Assembly: GCA_025738555.1 (NCBI GenBank)
Contig: JAOVFP010000002.1
Coordinates: forward strand, 186,001 to 250,000
Length of the DNA stretch: 64,000 bases
Direction: 5' to 3'
Origin: Cyathus striatus
Taxonomy: Eukaryota > Basidiomycota > Agaricomycetes > Agaricales > Nidulariaceae
Below the pieces are notes generated by a model, which saw nothing but the letters and a program-made list of their open reading frames with translations, was not told the origin of the DNA and did no database searches. Each line of letters opens with the position of its first letter. Within the stretch, counting starts at the first letter, position 1. Shown here piece after piece: positions 36,801-49,147 of this stretch. Made by a program: the position numbers and the translations under genes.

Positions 36801-37226
36801 TGCGCCGCTTGCCGCACTCTTCATCAACTCTCCATTCTCCACACGGCCTACCAGACTCAAAGCAGCGCAGCGATGTAGCAGTAGTCGCACAACAACATGA
36901 GGCTCAAGCTTACGGCTTCAGATTCTCGATACGGGCACCTTTTACCTGAACTCAGCAATGAAGAGCATCTGTGAACAATCTGTGAAGGTCACCCGGCTGC
37001 AGAGTCACTGCAAGCACCATCGTCATATAGAAGAGTTCAAGGCTCCATTTCTCTCGTTCTCAAGCTCACCAGCTCTCAAGCCCGTGACCCCAGGACTTAT
37101 AATAACTCCCGCTAAAAGCTTGTGGGGTCTGCCGACCGGAATGCCTATAATTAGCCCGCACTCTCATGCTCATAATATAAACTCAACAACACCTCTTCGC
37201 ACCACCCCTTGACAGCGTATTTCTCC

Positions 37227-39562
37227 ATGCTTCGTATCCCTGCACAACGCGTTCACTTCTTTCGCTCCAATTCAGCACTTTCCAGGCGGACGACGCTATT
37301 CCCGTGCAGATCGCGCGACTTTCATTCAACTCGGAATAGACATGAAGCTAGAACATCCTCTTCGGATGCTCAATCGACTTCGTCTTCGAATAAGAATACG
37401 GGCTCGAGTAGGCAGTCGCTCGGGTTAGCCATTGCGCTCTCTGCTGCTTGTGCGTTTGCCGGATATACGCTTGGACAACAAGCTACGAAGGATGTTCTTG
37501 ATTCTCCTCCTCGCTATGGAACGAAGGCAGACTTAGAAAAAGCAATAACGGAGCTGAAGAAAGCACTTTCAGAGGATGCGGTGTCGACTGATGATGAGGA
37601 CTTACGGATACATGGGACTGGGATCTTGGACTTCTACCTTTCTAGTACGTAACTTTGGCTCTGAATGCGTCTTCAGCTAAGAATCTTGCGCATAGAATCA
37701 CCCCATAGTGCCGTGGTATACCCATCATCTACAGAGGACGTTGTGAAGATCGTCAAAATAGCTACGGAGTATAGGATCCCTGTGATGGCCTACTCGGGTG
37801 GTACCAGCATCGAGGGACAGTTAATAAATGTACGTCATTGTGAATTCATTTCGTATTCAACGCATGGCGTTAACACGTCATTCGACGCGCAGCAAGCTGA
37901 CGTTGGGATATGTGTCGATATGAATAAGATGAGCAAGATCTTAGAGATACATGGTACGCTGTCGTTCAGCTCTCTCAGGTACCATGCTGATGATCTCAAA
38001 GAGGAAGACTCGGATATGGTATGTCAGCCTGCGGTTGGATGGATAGAAATCAACGAGACGTTGAAAGAGAAAGGTATGTCGAGTCGTGAATCACCACCAT
38101 AACCAAAATGCTCAATGGAGGTCGCTGCCATTAGGGATTCCGCTGTTCTTTCCAGTAAGTTCGCAGTGAACTTGTGTAATGACTCTGTACTCAGCCCATA
38201 CCATAGCTCGATCCAGGACCAGGCGCAACCGTAGGCGGGATGCTCAGTACCGGATGCTCAGGGACAAACGCAGTCAGATACGGAACAGCGAAAGCAGAGT
38301 GGTTTTTGAACGCAGTACGTCATCATCTTACCCTTCGTAACATGAACTTGACCTTTGTGTATATCAGACTGTCGTGCTTCCTTCAGGAAAAGTGATCAAA
38401 ACGCGTCAAAGGGCAAGAAAGTCATCCGCGGGGTTCGATATTACGAAGCTGTTCATTGGTGCAGAAGGAACGTTAGGAATCATTACGGAAGGTATGTTTA
38501 TTGCTTGTTCACTGTACTTTGTCCCCTGTTAACAGTGCACATCAATAGTTACAATCCGTTTGGCACCGCTCATGCCTACCACCGTTGCGGTAGTCAGCTT
38601 CCCTGATGTGCTGAAGGCAACACAAGCAGCGACGGAAGCCATCAACCACGGCATCGGCATTCGTACGTATATCCCCCAGTTCACTGCATCCACACACACA
38701 CGTACTCAACGACCTCATGCAGAATGCGTCGAACTCATGGACAACACCTTCATGTCCGCCATCAACCGCTTCAGCATGTCTCAGCGCAAATGGGCCGAGC
38801 AAGACAGCCTCTTCTTCAAATTCCAAGGTCACTCCCCCGAATCGCTGAAACAGACAGCGGCAGTGGTGAAGAAGATCGTGCAGAAACATGGTGGGAGTGG
38901 GTTTACGCTTGCGCGGGATGATAAGGAAGCGGAGGAGTTGTGGGATGTGAGGAAGAATGCGGCTCATTCTGCTTTGGGGCTGCTTGAGGGAAGTCAATTG
39001 TGGAGTACGGATGTGTGGTGAGTTGCCTTTGATGCGTGTGTTTCATGAGTTAACTTTCGAATAGTGTCCCGGTGTCTAATCTCCCTCAGTTGATTGAAGA
39101 GACTAAGAAGGACCTTGAAACGGTCGGACTGGTGTCGACTATCCTGGGGCATGTGGGAGATGGGAACTTTCACGCTCTGCTGCTTTTCCGAGACGACGAA
39201 GAGCTCGAGCGAGCTCGTCATGCCGTTCATAGAATTATTGAGCGTGCTATTGAGTTGGATGGCACTTGTAAGCCTCGTTCTCCTTACTCATATTTTGTGT
39301 ATGTTAGAGTGACGTTGATTGACAGGCACTGGGGAGCACGGAGTCGGTGTTGGTAAACAGAAATATCTCGTTAAGGAACTTGGAGAGGGGACGGTGGAGT
39401 TGATGAAGATGATTAAAAAAACGGTTGATCCGTTGAACCTGTTTAATCCTGGGAAGGTATGTTGTAGCTGCGCTGGTTACGCTACGAAATGCTCACTCTT
39501 CGATATAGCTATATCCAGAGTTAACGGGAGATAAAAAGAAGGATTTGGGAACTGGGAACTAA
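37227..39562 (+). CDS. DLD1: D-lactate dehydrogenase (cytochrome), mitochondrial
   Basis: FAD-dependent oxidation of D-lactate to pyruvate with electrons passed to cytochrome c, at the mitochondrial inner membrane. About ten introns of 50-75 nt. N-terminus: basic leader [20 protein letters not shown], then a hydrophobic segment at about 64-83 ([20 protein letters not shown]). FAD-binding part: [45 protein letters not shown]-terminal FAD-oxidase part: [27 protein letters not shown] and [10 protein letters not shown] joined to [11 protein letters not shown]. All key motifs are present. The ATG at 37227 follows a pyrimidine-rich leader. A partial copy of the final intron and exon lies at 59647-59726. 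Confidence 0.92.
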
Positions 39563-42023
39563 GCTCGTTATTAAATACTGTCCGTGCGAGACGTCAATAT
39601 ATTGTTATGGATATACCAGTATTCAACTACCATAAAGTATTCACCTGCCATCCCGTCCCCATTTCCCTCTTTCTTTTTCTTTTTCTTCTCGTCTTTACAT
39701 TCTTTACTTGTCCGCAGCTGCGCTGCTTGAATATCACATGGTCTTTTGTCCTACTGGATTCGGTGCAGAATGGAACTGAATAGGGGTAGGTGGAGGGTTC
39801 ACGGGTATGGAAAGTCTAACAACCACGCTCAATTTCATCAAGTGAAATTGATTTCCGACATCCGGCATCACGGCTTTCTCGGCTAATATTTGCGATTTCG
39901 TAACGCTCACATAAAAATGCAATTCCATACCTACCATCCACAAATCAAAAATCAAATATACAATTATGTATTCTAGACTTCAAAATTGCTTTTCCTGCAC
40001 TACGGAACTCGGGTTGTCGATGTTGAATATCATATTACGTCATCGGCACTAGGCAAGATCACGTTCGCGGGTACGCGTTCAACTCGCATCTCTGCACAAT
40101 CTCTACTCCCAATCTCCTCCCGCTACTCGCTCTCTCCCTATCCTTTCCCAAAAATATATGTCTTCTTCCACCATCCCCAAACTGTTCCCAGCTCCGAGTA
40201 ACATATCGACTAGTCAAAACCGATATTTTATTTTATTATTTTCCATTCCTTTATCCGAGACTGTCGTTTACCAAAGTCATGTAGTCAGTTGCTACAACTT
40301 AAGTCTTGCGGTATACTATTTTCAACAGCTTTCTAATCAGACCTTTACACTGTCTCTTACTCGATTTCTAAGTTTCCTACGCCTTCTCAACACTCTCCGT
40401 CACCTTAGGTTCTTTTCTTTGTACTAGCTGACACAATAACACTAGGCCTAGTTATTTTCGTTTTCCCGTATAGTTTATGATGTGAATAGTTAGTGTTGAC
40501 CGTGCACTGATACTCTGCTGCTGCCAACGGATTAACTGCCGGCTATTAATACATAGTCTAAAGTAAATTTAGATAAAAATGATTCCTAAACATCATTATC
40601 TTGTACCAGCATATGCGTTGCTGTGCCTGTTATAATCTATAAAGAATGAATGCCTGGAAATTACCAACTGTTAGACACATGCATATTCATTTAAACCAAA
40701 TGACAAATATCAATGCGGCGTAGTAAAGTTCGAATGGTATTGTTGAAATTATATAGGCACATAGCAACTCCGTGTGCCGTGCCGAGGAGGCTGCTTAGTA
40801 AGGATGCCGAAAGGCAGCTCTAAGGTAAACGCGATAGAGCATAGCTCGTATCGCACTCTCCGACAGACATGATAGAATATAAGTATATATTAGTAAAATA
40901 GTAAGTAATGATATATTAGTAGTAGCTACTGTAGAATAGTATATAAACCCCTCGAGCTTGGGGCGTAGACTACCCAATCCAATTCATTACCTCCCATCTC
41001 CCCTACTTTATTCTCAATAGGTATTCGTTGTAGTTAGAAGTTCAAGCTTACACTGGCGCTTAAAATCAAATTGGTAAAGGAATTAGGTCGAATGCGAAGC
41101 TACGAGTTGACACATGAGAAATATATAAAATAATAGACGTACTCTGAGTGCTATTTCATCGAATTCTAATACTTCCAACTTTAACATAGTATTTATTCCA
41201 GAAGTTAGAACAGATAACTAGCTGGAAAAATGAGAAGTAAAGATTTATGTTACTACTGTTATCCAATTGCCACCGATAGCGGAACTGTTGACTAAGATAT
41301 TTAGATCAATATAATTTACTTTCACGCTCAAGTTTACATGCTCCAATCACGGTCAAGAATTGTTTATTGCTCACTGTCTGCATTTATAACGTCCATGATC
41401 TGGATCTTAATCACTGCCATACTCAGGAAGACATTTGCTTCTCTTTACTGTTATTTGACCATCCGCTTCAAGTTGTTCCGATAAATCTCATACTCATGCT
41501 CAACATCATATTAGTATTGTTATACTGACTCTCATATTAGGAAAGTGCGGTGAAAAATGCGAATGAGCACGAACGTGTACAAGCGCTAAGATTATAATTG
41601 TGATCTTCGCACTCACACTCACACAGTCCCGGCTCTGGGGAGTTAATGATCATGCTAAAATTATTAAAATTTATTATAAAAAGTGTAAAATGCGGTGTAA
41701 GAGCAGTTATTGAGACAAAATCATGTAAGTAATTGTGGCCAAAGTAGACATGGGTTTACACAGACCATTATATAAGCGTTAACCGAAGAGCCGGAGAAGC
41801 CGATGGTCGGAACACAATTTCATTTGATGGGATTGAGCGTGGTTGTTAGGCTTTCCATACACGGGTGGTCTGCTTCCGCGACGATCCGTATCGGGCGTTC
41901 CAGTTGAATTAGCTATTTTACATATAAAATCATGTGTGGACAGTCTGAAGAATCAATCTCTTTTCGCATACTCAATACATTGTCATATTTGACACCTGTA
42001 AGAATCAGGATTTGACTTAAGGC
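39563..42023. other. Non-coding interval with a faint CACGCTCA relic
   Basis: A minus-strand frame 39734-39955 is protein-like (ILAEKAVMPDVGNQFHLM) but isolated and unrecognised. Around 41316-41640 scattered words such as TTCACGCTCAAG resemble the 20.5-kb element and may be a decayed copy. The rest is AT-rich with nothing seen. Confidence 0.35.
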
Positions 42024-42025
42024 TA

Positions 42026-42723
42026 CAGTCGCTTACCGGTCACTGGGACGCCGAAATCTCTGAGTGTGTTTAAAGACATTAGGTCTACTTTACGGCAATT
42101 TTGTTGTCACAGAAATATATATAATGATTATATCTATAATATGCGAGAAGCATAAATAAATACCTTTAGAAGCTATCGAGAAATTCAACTATCTATAAAA
42201 TGTCTGTTATCAGCTCGTTCCCACTCAATGGGACAGTCACATCACATGTACCATGTCCTAAATTAGGGAAATGTAGTGATACGCGAAAGGTTATGTAATC
42301 GAATCCGTCGGGTGGTGGTTGCCTGTACGTCGGACTTAAACCCAAATATGGCGTGATGTGACAGGGTGTGTCTTATCTCCCTGTTTCTACTCTTCAGCAT
42401 CGCTATTTTTTCTCTTTCTAACATTTTTCATTGTTCATTTGTATACTATGATATATATATAAATGTTATACAACATATTACTGTCTTTTATATTCCGATT
42501 TGAAGCATGGTCTCATGTTTGGGAGAAATACCCCCTTTGTTAGGTCCTTTGTAACTGATTTATGGACAGACTGTTGGTGTAGTAGTAAAATAATAACAGA
42601 AATATGTAGCAGTATATAAGCTCTACTAAATAAATAAAAATTGGAACATATCGGTGAGAAATTGTTGAGTAAATGAGGTTTGTCCCATTGAGTGGTGGTG
42701 TCCCATTGACCGGTAAGCGACTG
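42026..42723. mobile_element. TA-flanked MITE, 698 bp
   Basis: The left end CAGTCGCTTACCGGTCACTG and the right end read inward CAGTCGCTTACCGGTCAATG both continue GGAC. TA borders each end (42024-42025, 42724-42725), as for mariner/pogo elements. An internal copy of the subterminal word CACTCAATGGGAC lies near 42225. The rest is AT-rich without a transposase. Confidence 0.75.
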
Positions 42724-42725
42724 TA

Positions 42726-43406
42726 TGCGCTAAGTCTCGTGTTGTTGCTAAAAAGGGTACTGTAGTCTATTACTATACTACTCGCTACTACGTACTATAC
42801 TTGGGTAGTATTGTCGATTACTGAATACATCTGCTATTCTAATTAGCGGTAGCCTGTGACTCGCGTTACATTGTCGTTTGGTTGACTTACTCTTCGAGGA
42901 CCCAACAACCTACAAATCGGAACGCTCATCATTATTCTCTCACCTCAATACTCATATTCGGCTCAAGACTAGTATTACACGGGTACGTTTCCATTCTACT
43001 AACATTGCGTGTATTCATAGGAATACACCAACGTTGTCGTCACCCGCAGACCACAACATATATCCATATTGCTACCTGAACAATATTGGCAGTGCGCATG
43101 GTAGGATTGCGATGTTAGAGTCCTCTATTTAGATATAATAATGGATGCTACTGCGACGTGAGCATCTGATAGTGGTTTGAGGTCGCAATAGATGAACCGA
43201 AAACTTTTACTACTGAGACTTCTCTGAGAGGAATGTACTATCTAAGATCAGAGGGTAACCTCGAATGTTTATAAGTAGCATTCCCACATCCAGGAATAAC
43301 GCGAACGACTGATCATCATTACTGATTTCTGTGGTCGACGGCACTGTTATAATGCATGCGTCCCTCTGGTAGTCCTATCACGAGTTCATATCAAGCGCTA
43401 GTACAT
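42726..43406. other. Non-coding spacer upstream of the NACHT pseudogene
   Basis: Small frames only (42878-43132), with no domain. The stretch leads into the TATA box of the pseudogene at 43407. Confidence 0.35.
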
Positions 43407-43416
43407 GTATATAAAG
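43407..43416 (+). promoter_or_regulatory. TATA box of the NACHT pseudogene
   Basis: GTATATAAAG lies about 66-75 bp before the ATG at 43482, the same placement as in the two other members of this subfamily. Confidence 0.5.
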
Positions 43417-44010
43417 TATCTACCCACTGCTTCCATGTAATCCACCACTTCTCGTACACGCAGTACAATTCCCTAGTGAACATGTCCTTCAACAATGCTA
43501 GCCATTTCCAATTCAACAGGATTATAGCCAGAATGTTAACATTGTTAATCAAGGAGAGTCAGGTAAGCGTTTCAGTATTAAATTTGTTGTTTACTTCATG
43601 AGAATATCAATATAGTATTAAAAAATCTAATTGATGCCGCATGCCTTAAAGCAGGCTATGAAGCTGTGGAAAAAGTTAATCTCCCGATATGTCACCCTGA
43701 GACTCGAGTTGCTGTTATTAATGATATCATGAGCTGGGTGAATTCAGTAAATCCTAAAGAAAGAATAATGTGGATGAAAGGGCCTGCTGGCGCAGGAAAG
43801 TCATCTATTGCTCAGAGTGTTGCTCAAAAGTGCAAACAAGAAGGGAAGCTCATTTCCAGTTTCTTTTTTCATGTACAGCACGAAATGGAAGGGATGACGG
43901 GAACAGGCTTGTTCCAACAATTGCATATCAACTTATGACTGCTGTTAAAGGTGTTAGAAACTTGTTAATGAAAGAATTTGAACATGATCCTGCTATCTTG
44001 ACATATACTC

Positions 44011-44623
44011 TGTTATAGTTCGTGTGTAACTATAACCCTGGTGTATTCCTATGAACACAAGTTAGTTTTTAAAGTGCAGTGTTTCTACGTTACCTTTGAA
44101 TATAACTTGAAGTTTGGGATTTGTATGGGCAGCGATACTGTTGAAGGAGCTAGCCTAAAGTGTGATAAGATTCTCTTAGCGAAGCGACTCAATTCACTGT
44201 GTTAACTGCCTGAAGGAAAGGTTATGTAATCTTGTCCTTAATAAGTGTTAGAGTGAATCGGTAACAACTTATAGTGGTTGATACAGAATAAACAGAGTGA
44301 GTCAGTGTTTATTCTATACTTAGGTTTATTGTAAGTAGTCTCAATACAAGATCTCAGAGTGAAGTTGGTAAAAAGATTGTATTTAGCAGTATGTAGTTTT
44401 AGTTTTTATACTACTGAGTATGAAGGTAGCCTCATGTACTTGTAGGACAATCTAGATGGTTCTACAATCATCACCAGACTTCTATATGTTACAACACTAC
44501 TCAACAATGTTCCACCAATATGATACAGAACATAATAGAATGGTAAGGCATAATAGGCTTAATTATTAAGCCTAGTGAGATGTACAAAGGCATATTAGTA
44601 ATGAGAATACATGATCCATAACA
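44011..44623. mobile_element. Solo LTR, 613 bp
   Basis: Starts TGTTATAG and ends CCATAACA (TG..CA with inverted TGTTAT), and is bordered by the 5-bp duplication TACTC (44006-44010, 44624-44628). No internal retrotransposon sequence or second LTR is present, so it is what recombination between two LTRs leaves behind. Copia or Gypsy origin cannot be told. Confidence 0.85.
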
Positions 44624-44842
44624 TACTCCAATGGAAGATCAAATTCAAAGGCTAGTTGTTCAACCATTATTACAGGCTGTAGCTGTTGCCTCAAAAGCCC
44701 ACACATGATCATTATTAATGGCTTAGATGAATGTAGTGAACCCAATATACAAGCCAGAATTATTAAGATGTTTGCTTCTGTGCTGTCAAATTCTGACATG
44801 CATATATAGTGCTTCATTGCAAGTAGGCCAGAACTTGTCATT

Positions 44843-47387
44843 GTTCAAGGGGACCCTTGCACTGGGCTAATAGGGATGGCAGCAGCATGGTTTTCTGGGC
44901 CATGAAGCATAAGTGCTTCATGAGCACCAGTGGCTTCGATTCTGATTGATTGCTGTCAGTAAGCAGCAAGGCTGTGAAATGTTTTGTCACCAAGAGGGTA
45001 ATTGATTTCAAATATGGTAGGGTGAAATCAGGGTAGCAAAGAAAAACAACACTTTAAGTGAAGGTGACAGAGTGCTGGTGCAGGAGGGAGGAGGAAGAAT
45101 CAGCAGCCAAACCTGGAGAGATTGAGGAAAAGCACCTGGTGCAGGAGGGAGGAGGAAGAATGTGGGACATTCAAATCTCTGAGCCCCTTGTACCATCCAC
45201 ATGATCAGTTCCAAAGTGCAATCAAAGACTGGCCACTGCAAATATATTGCAATGAGAATCAAGAATGAATTTTGAGTGTCAGAGGCCTCAAGTGAGAGGT
45301 CAAGAACAAGCACACTCACAATAACAATCCCCAATGAATGCCAACTTCCCATGAGAGTCATGGCTTTGATTCTGATTGATCACTGTTGGTAAGCAGCAGG
45401 GCTGCAAAATGTTTTGTCACCGAGAGGGTGATTGATTTCAAATATCATAGGGTGGAATCAATTACTTACCATTTTAATAGTTTGAAATCAATGAGAGATC
45501 AATCAATTAATTACATTAAGTAGAAATCAATCCCAGTTCAATCTGAAATCATTAGAAATCATTAGAGTGAAATCAATGAGAAATAAGTGTGCAATCAATG
45601 AGAAATCAGTCAAAAATCAATGAATAACTCGAAATTGTTAGGTACCCAACTACAGGATATACTAAATACTAGGGTGGTTAACTATATACATATACTTACT
45701 TTATCTACTAGACTATGAGTCCTTTTCTAACAAGTAAGCTTTACTCTATATTACACATACCTGGAGAGTGAAATCAATGTTGAAATCAATCATTTGTACT
45801 TAGTTTAAATTAAATTTCAAAGTGAAATCATTGCTGAAATCAATCCTTTTGGACTTTGTAATATTATTGGTACAAGTTTGAAATCATTGGGGAGATCAAT
45901 GTAAATTCTAAAGGAAATAAATGTTATATCATAAGGAAATCAATGAGAAATAAATACTAAAATCAATATATTATTTCATTCTATTCTATAGCCTTTACAA
46001 AGGTGCACTAGTTTCAAAAATGGTAGAACAATGAAATCATGTGACCAAGTTTCTAAGCTGCAGAGCATTGATTTTAGCAATGATTTCCATATTATATAAC
46101 ACTGATTTTCACATTGATTTTCACATTTATTTCACATTGATTTCCCTTAGAATTTACATTGATCTCCCCAATGATTTCAAACTGGACCAATAATATTACA
46201 AAAGTCCAAAAGGATTGATTTCAGCAATGATTTCACTTTGAAATTTAATTTAAACTAAGTACAAATGATTGATTTCAACATTGATTTCACTCTCCAGGTA
46301 TGTGTAATATAGAGTAAAGCTTACTTGTTAGAAAAGGACTCATAGTCTAGTAGATAAAGTAAGTATATGTATATAGTTAACCACCCTAGTATTTAGTATA
46401 TCCTGTAGTTGGGTACCTAACAATTTCGAGTTATTCATTGATTTTTGACTGATTTCTCATTGATTGCACACTTATTTCTCATTGATTTCACTCTAATGAT
46501 TTCTAATGATTTCAGATTGAACTGGGATTGATTTCTACTTAATGTAATTAATTGATTGATCTCTCATTGATTTCAAACTATTAAAATGGTAAGTAATTGA
46601 TTCCACCCTATGATATTTGAAATCAATCACCCTCTCGGTGACAAAACATTTTGCAGCCCTGCTGCTTACCAACAGTGATCAATCAGAATCAAAGCCATGA
46701 CTCTCATGGGAAGTTGGCATTCATTGGGGATTGTTATTGTGAGTGTGCTTGTTCTTGACCTCTCACTTGAGGCCTCTGACACTCAAAATTCATTCTTGAT
46801 TCTCATTGCAATATATTTGCAGTGGCCAGTCTTTGATTGCACTTTGGAACTGATCATGTGGATGGTACAAGGGGCTCAGAGATTTGAATGTCCCACATTC
46901 TTCCTCCTCCCTCCTGCACCAGGTGCTTTTCCTCAATCTCTCCAGGTTTGGCTGCTGATTCTTCCTCCTCCCTCCTGCACCAGCACTCTGTCACCTTCAC
47001 TTAAAGTGTTGTTTTTCTTTGCTACCCACCCACCTCTCTTTCATTCATACTTCACTGTTTCCTTCTTCTTTATGTTACTCATAGTTCAGCCAGTAGCTTT
47101 TCCCTTGTGAATGCATGTTTTTCCCTCTGGGTTTTTTAGATGAGGGTTTTGATGCACCCATGCCATTAGCTTGTCCATTTCTTCAATCTTAATCACTTCT
47201 TACTTTTCTCCCCTCTCCTTTACACTGTTTCTTATGCTATTGTCTTTATATTTAACTTCATGTATTTCATACATGGGGCTACTTGTCAATGTACTCATTT
47301 CTTGGTGCTGAGATGCCCAATATCAATCACCGGCACCCCCCCTCTGCTACTCCTGCTGGTCATTTAGTGAGAGTCTCCCAATTGGGG
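44843..47387. mobile_element. 2.5-kb foldback insertion with about 893-bp arms
   Basis: Removing this stretch rejoins the pseudogene codons (CTTGTCATT to AGAAATACA). Arms 45031-45923 and 46135-47027 are nearly identical inverted copies around a 211-bp centre. The same 118-codon frame (MTLMGSWHSLGIV...) therefore appears twice, at 45008-45361 minus and 46697 onward plus. The arms are rich in GAAATCAAT words. ATT occurs at both borders but is too short to prove a target duplication. No transposase is present. Confidence 0.75.
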
Positions 47388-49147
47388 ATTAGAAATACAT
47401 TCAGAAACACATTTGTTAGTGTAATATCAACACATTTAGATCTTTATAACAAGTATAACCATGAACTTGATATAGAGACATATCTTCTAAGTGAGTTTGC
47501 TGCAATCAGACATGAACATGACATGATGTCATGGTGTGTGTCTGAGGAGGTTAATTGGCCTAACAAAAATGATATAAGGAAACTTAGAAATAAATCATTT
47601 GGGCAGTATATTTATGCATTCACAGTTATTAAATATATTAGTGAAGCATGAGAGAATCCCATTGAAAGGCTTGCTACAATTATTAACATAAAGTCTGATC
47701 AGGAATTTCCTTGTTCAGAGTTGGATGCACTATACATACATATCCTCTCTGCAGCTTCATAAAAAGCAAATGGATATGGAAACATTACACCTATACTTCA
47801 AGTTTTATTACATGTTCTTGATGATGATGGTCATTTTATACATACACCCCTTGGCCTTGCACAATTTTTAGGAATCTCAAAGATTAATGTGTTTGCTTCT
47901 GTCAGATCTCCACTCTCTTGTGTCCATTCCAGATGCAACTACAGAATATAAACATATAGAATTCTTACATGCATCATTTTGTAATTTTTTAATAAATGTC
48001 CACAGATCAAAACATTTTTTTCTGTCTGAAAAGGAAGCAAATAGATTGTGTGGAGATTGCTGCTTTTTAGTTATATTGAAATCTCAATCTGCAAATGAGA
48101 AAGATCTTCTAAGTCCACAATGTATCAACTATGCCTATCAAGAATTTTTGAACTGTTTTTCAAATAGTAACTTTAATAATGAGTTGCATGAAAGGTTTTT
48201 GCAAATTAACTGTAAATATAGTGGGGAACCTGTTATGAAAATGATGTCAAAAATTTGGTTCAGTGGAAAAAAGTGAGGTACAAGAATGAATTGATACATA
48301 GAGTTTCTCAATATTTCCAGAAGAGTTTTGGAGCAGAAGGCTATGTGGGTTACATTATTATTTATCTGTAGTTGTTCTAAACAATGAAACATGTTATAGA
48401 TCACTGTCATTCCAATCATTGAAAGCATCACCAATATTAGTAAATTTATATCTGATGCACTGGTTGAATTATTGTATAAGCAGCTTTCAAAGAATGAAGA
48501 ATCTCAAATTGAAGCTGTACTTATTGCATCTACTACAATTTTATATGAAAATAAAGGATTGGAAACTGTTTTTAATCAGTTTATAGCTAATATGCTTAAT
48601 GACTCTACAAGAGCAAAGATCTATTTTTTGAGTGACTCCAGAAGTAAAACTCTGTATTACAGAATTTGGAAATGGGCCAAGTTGGAATAGTTTTATTATT
48701 CTTAATTAATTTTTTTTTTTTTTTCATTCTAGAGATAGTAAATCATTCATTCATCCATGGGACTATGATAATCTTACACATCTTCCAATTGTGTTTGAAT
48801 ATTTACTTAACCTAATCAAGCCATCAGTTAACTTTGCAAATTTTCTTCTAAAATTTATTCAAAATGATTACTAGTTTACAATTGCATACTTCAAAAATCC
48901 TTTAATCCTATCTCAATATCACATTTGGCCAGAAATTGTGTTGAATGTGCAGCAAATCAAGGAAAGCATTGAATCACTTCAAAGATCCATTCAAGGATAT
49001 TTAGAGGCAAGTCAACAAGATGTACATATGTATTATAATATGATTCTGATAGTTTTTCAGAAATGTGCTGCCATCTGCAACCATCATGAAACAACTGGAG
49101 ATTGTGAAAATAGAGATACAATTGAGAGAATTGACAGTGATTATTAA

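Larger units (their letters stand above)
32475..37226. other. Large non-coding interval
   Basis: No gene is supported over 4.7 kb. Overlapping minus-strand frames at 33726-33955 read the same AT/AG-rich DNA in all three phases and share no domain. A purine-rich tract lies at 34325-34400. Other contents are the candidate element 32864-36800 and the minisatellite 35215-35645. Confidence 0.5.
43482..49147 (+). pseudogene. NACHT NTPase pseudogene split by two insertions
   Basis: Clear relative of the 16.7-19.2 kb gene. Exon 1 begins MSFNNASHF and, after a one-base slip near 43517, reads DYSQNVNIVNQGES. Exon 2 carries CHPETRVAVINDIMSWV and intact Walker A GPAGAGKS. A one-base loss in a T run (about 43871) shifts the frame at SSFFF. 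After TYT a solo LTR is inserted (44011-44623). The protein resumes at PMEDQIQRLVVQPL, with Walker B INGLDEC and stop codons, and is broken again by the 44843-47387 insertion. It continues IRNTFRNTF..YLLSEFAAI to about 49147, with TGA at 47649 and TAA near 47761. The in-frame TGA at ISEA*ENPIERL fits decay of a CGA codon. It cannot make a functional protein. Confidence 0.85.

Noticed and set aside
45008..45361. 118-codon frame that recurs at 46697-47110 as an apparent conserved protein
   Set aside because: The two copies are the arms of a palindrome, so identity reflects the inverted repeat and not selection. The sequence has no domain.
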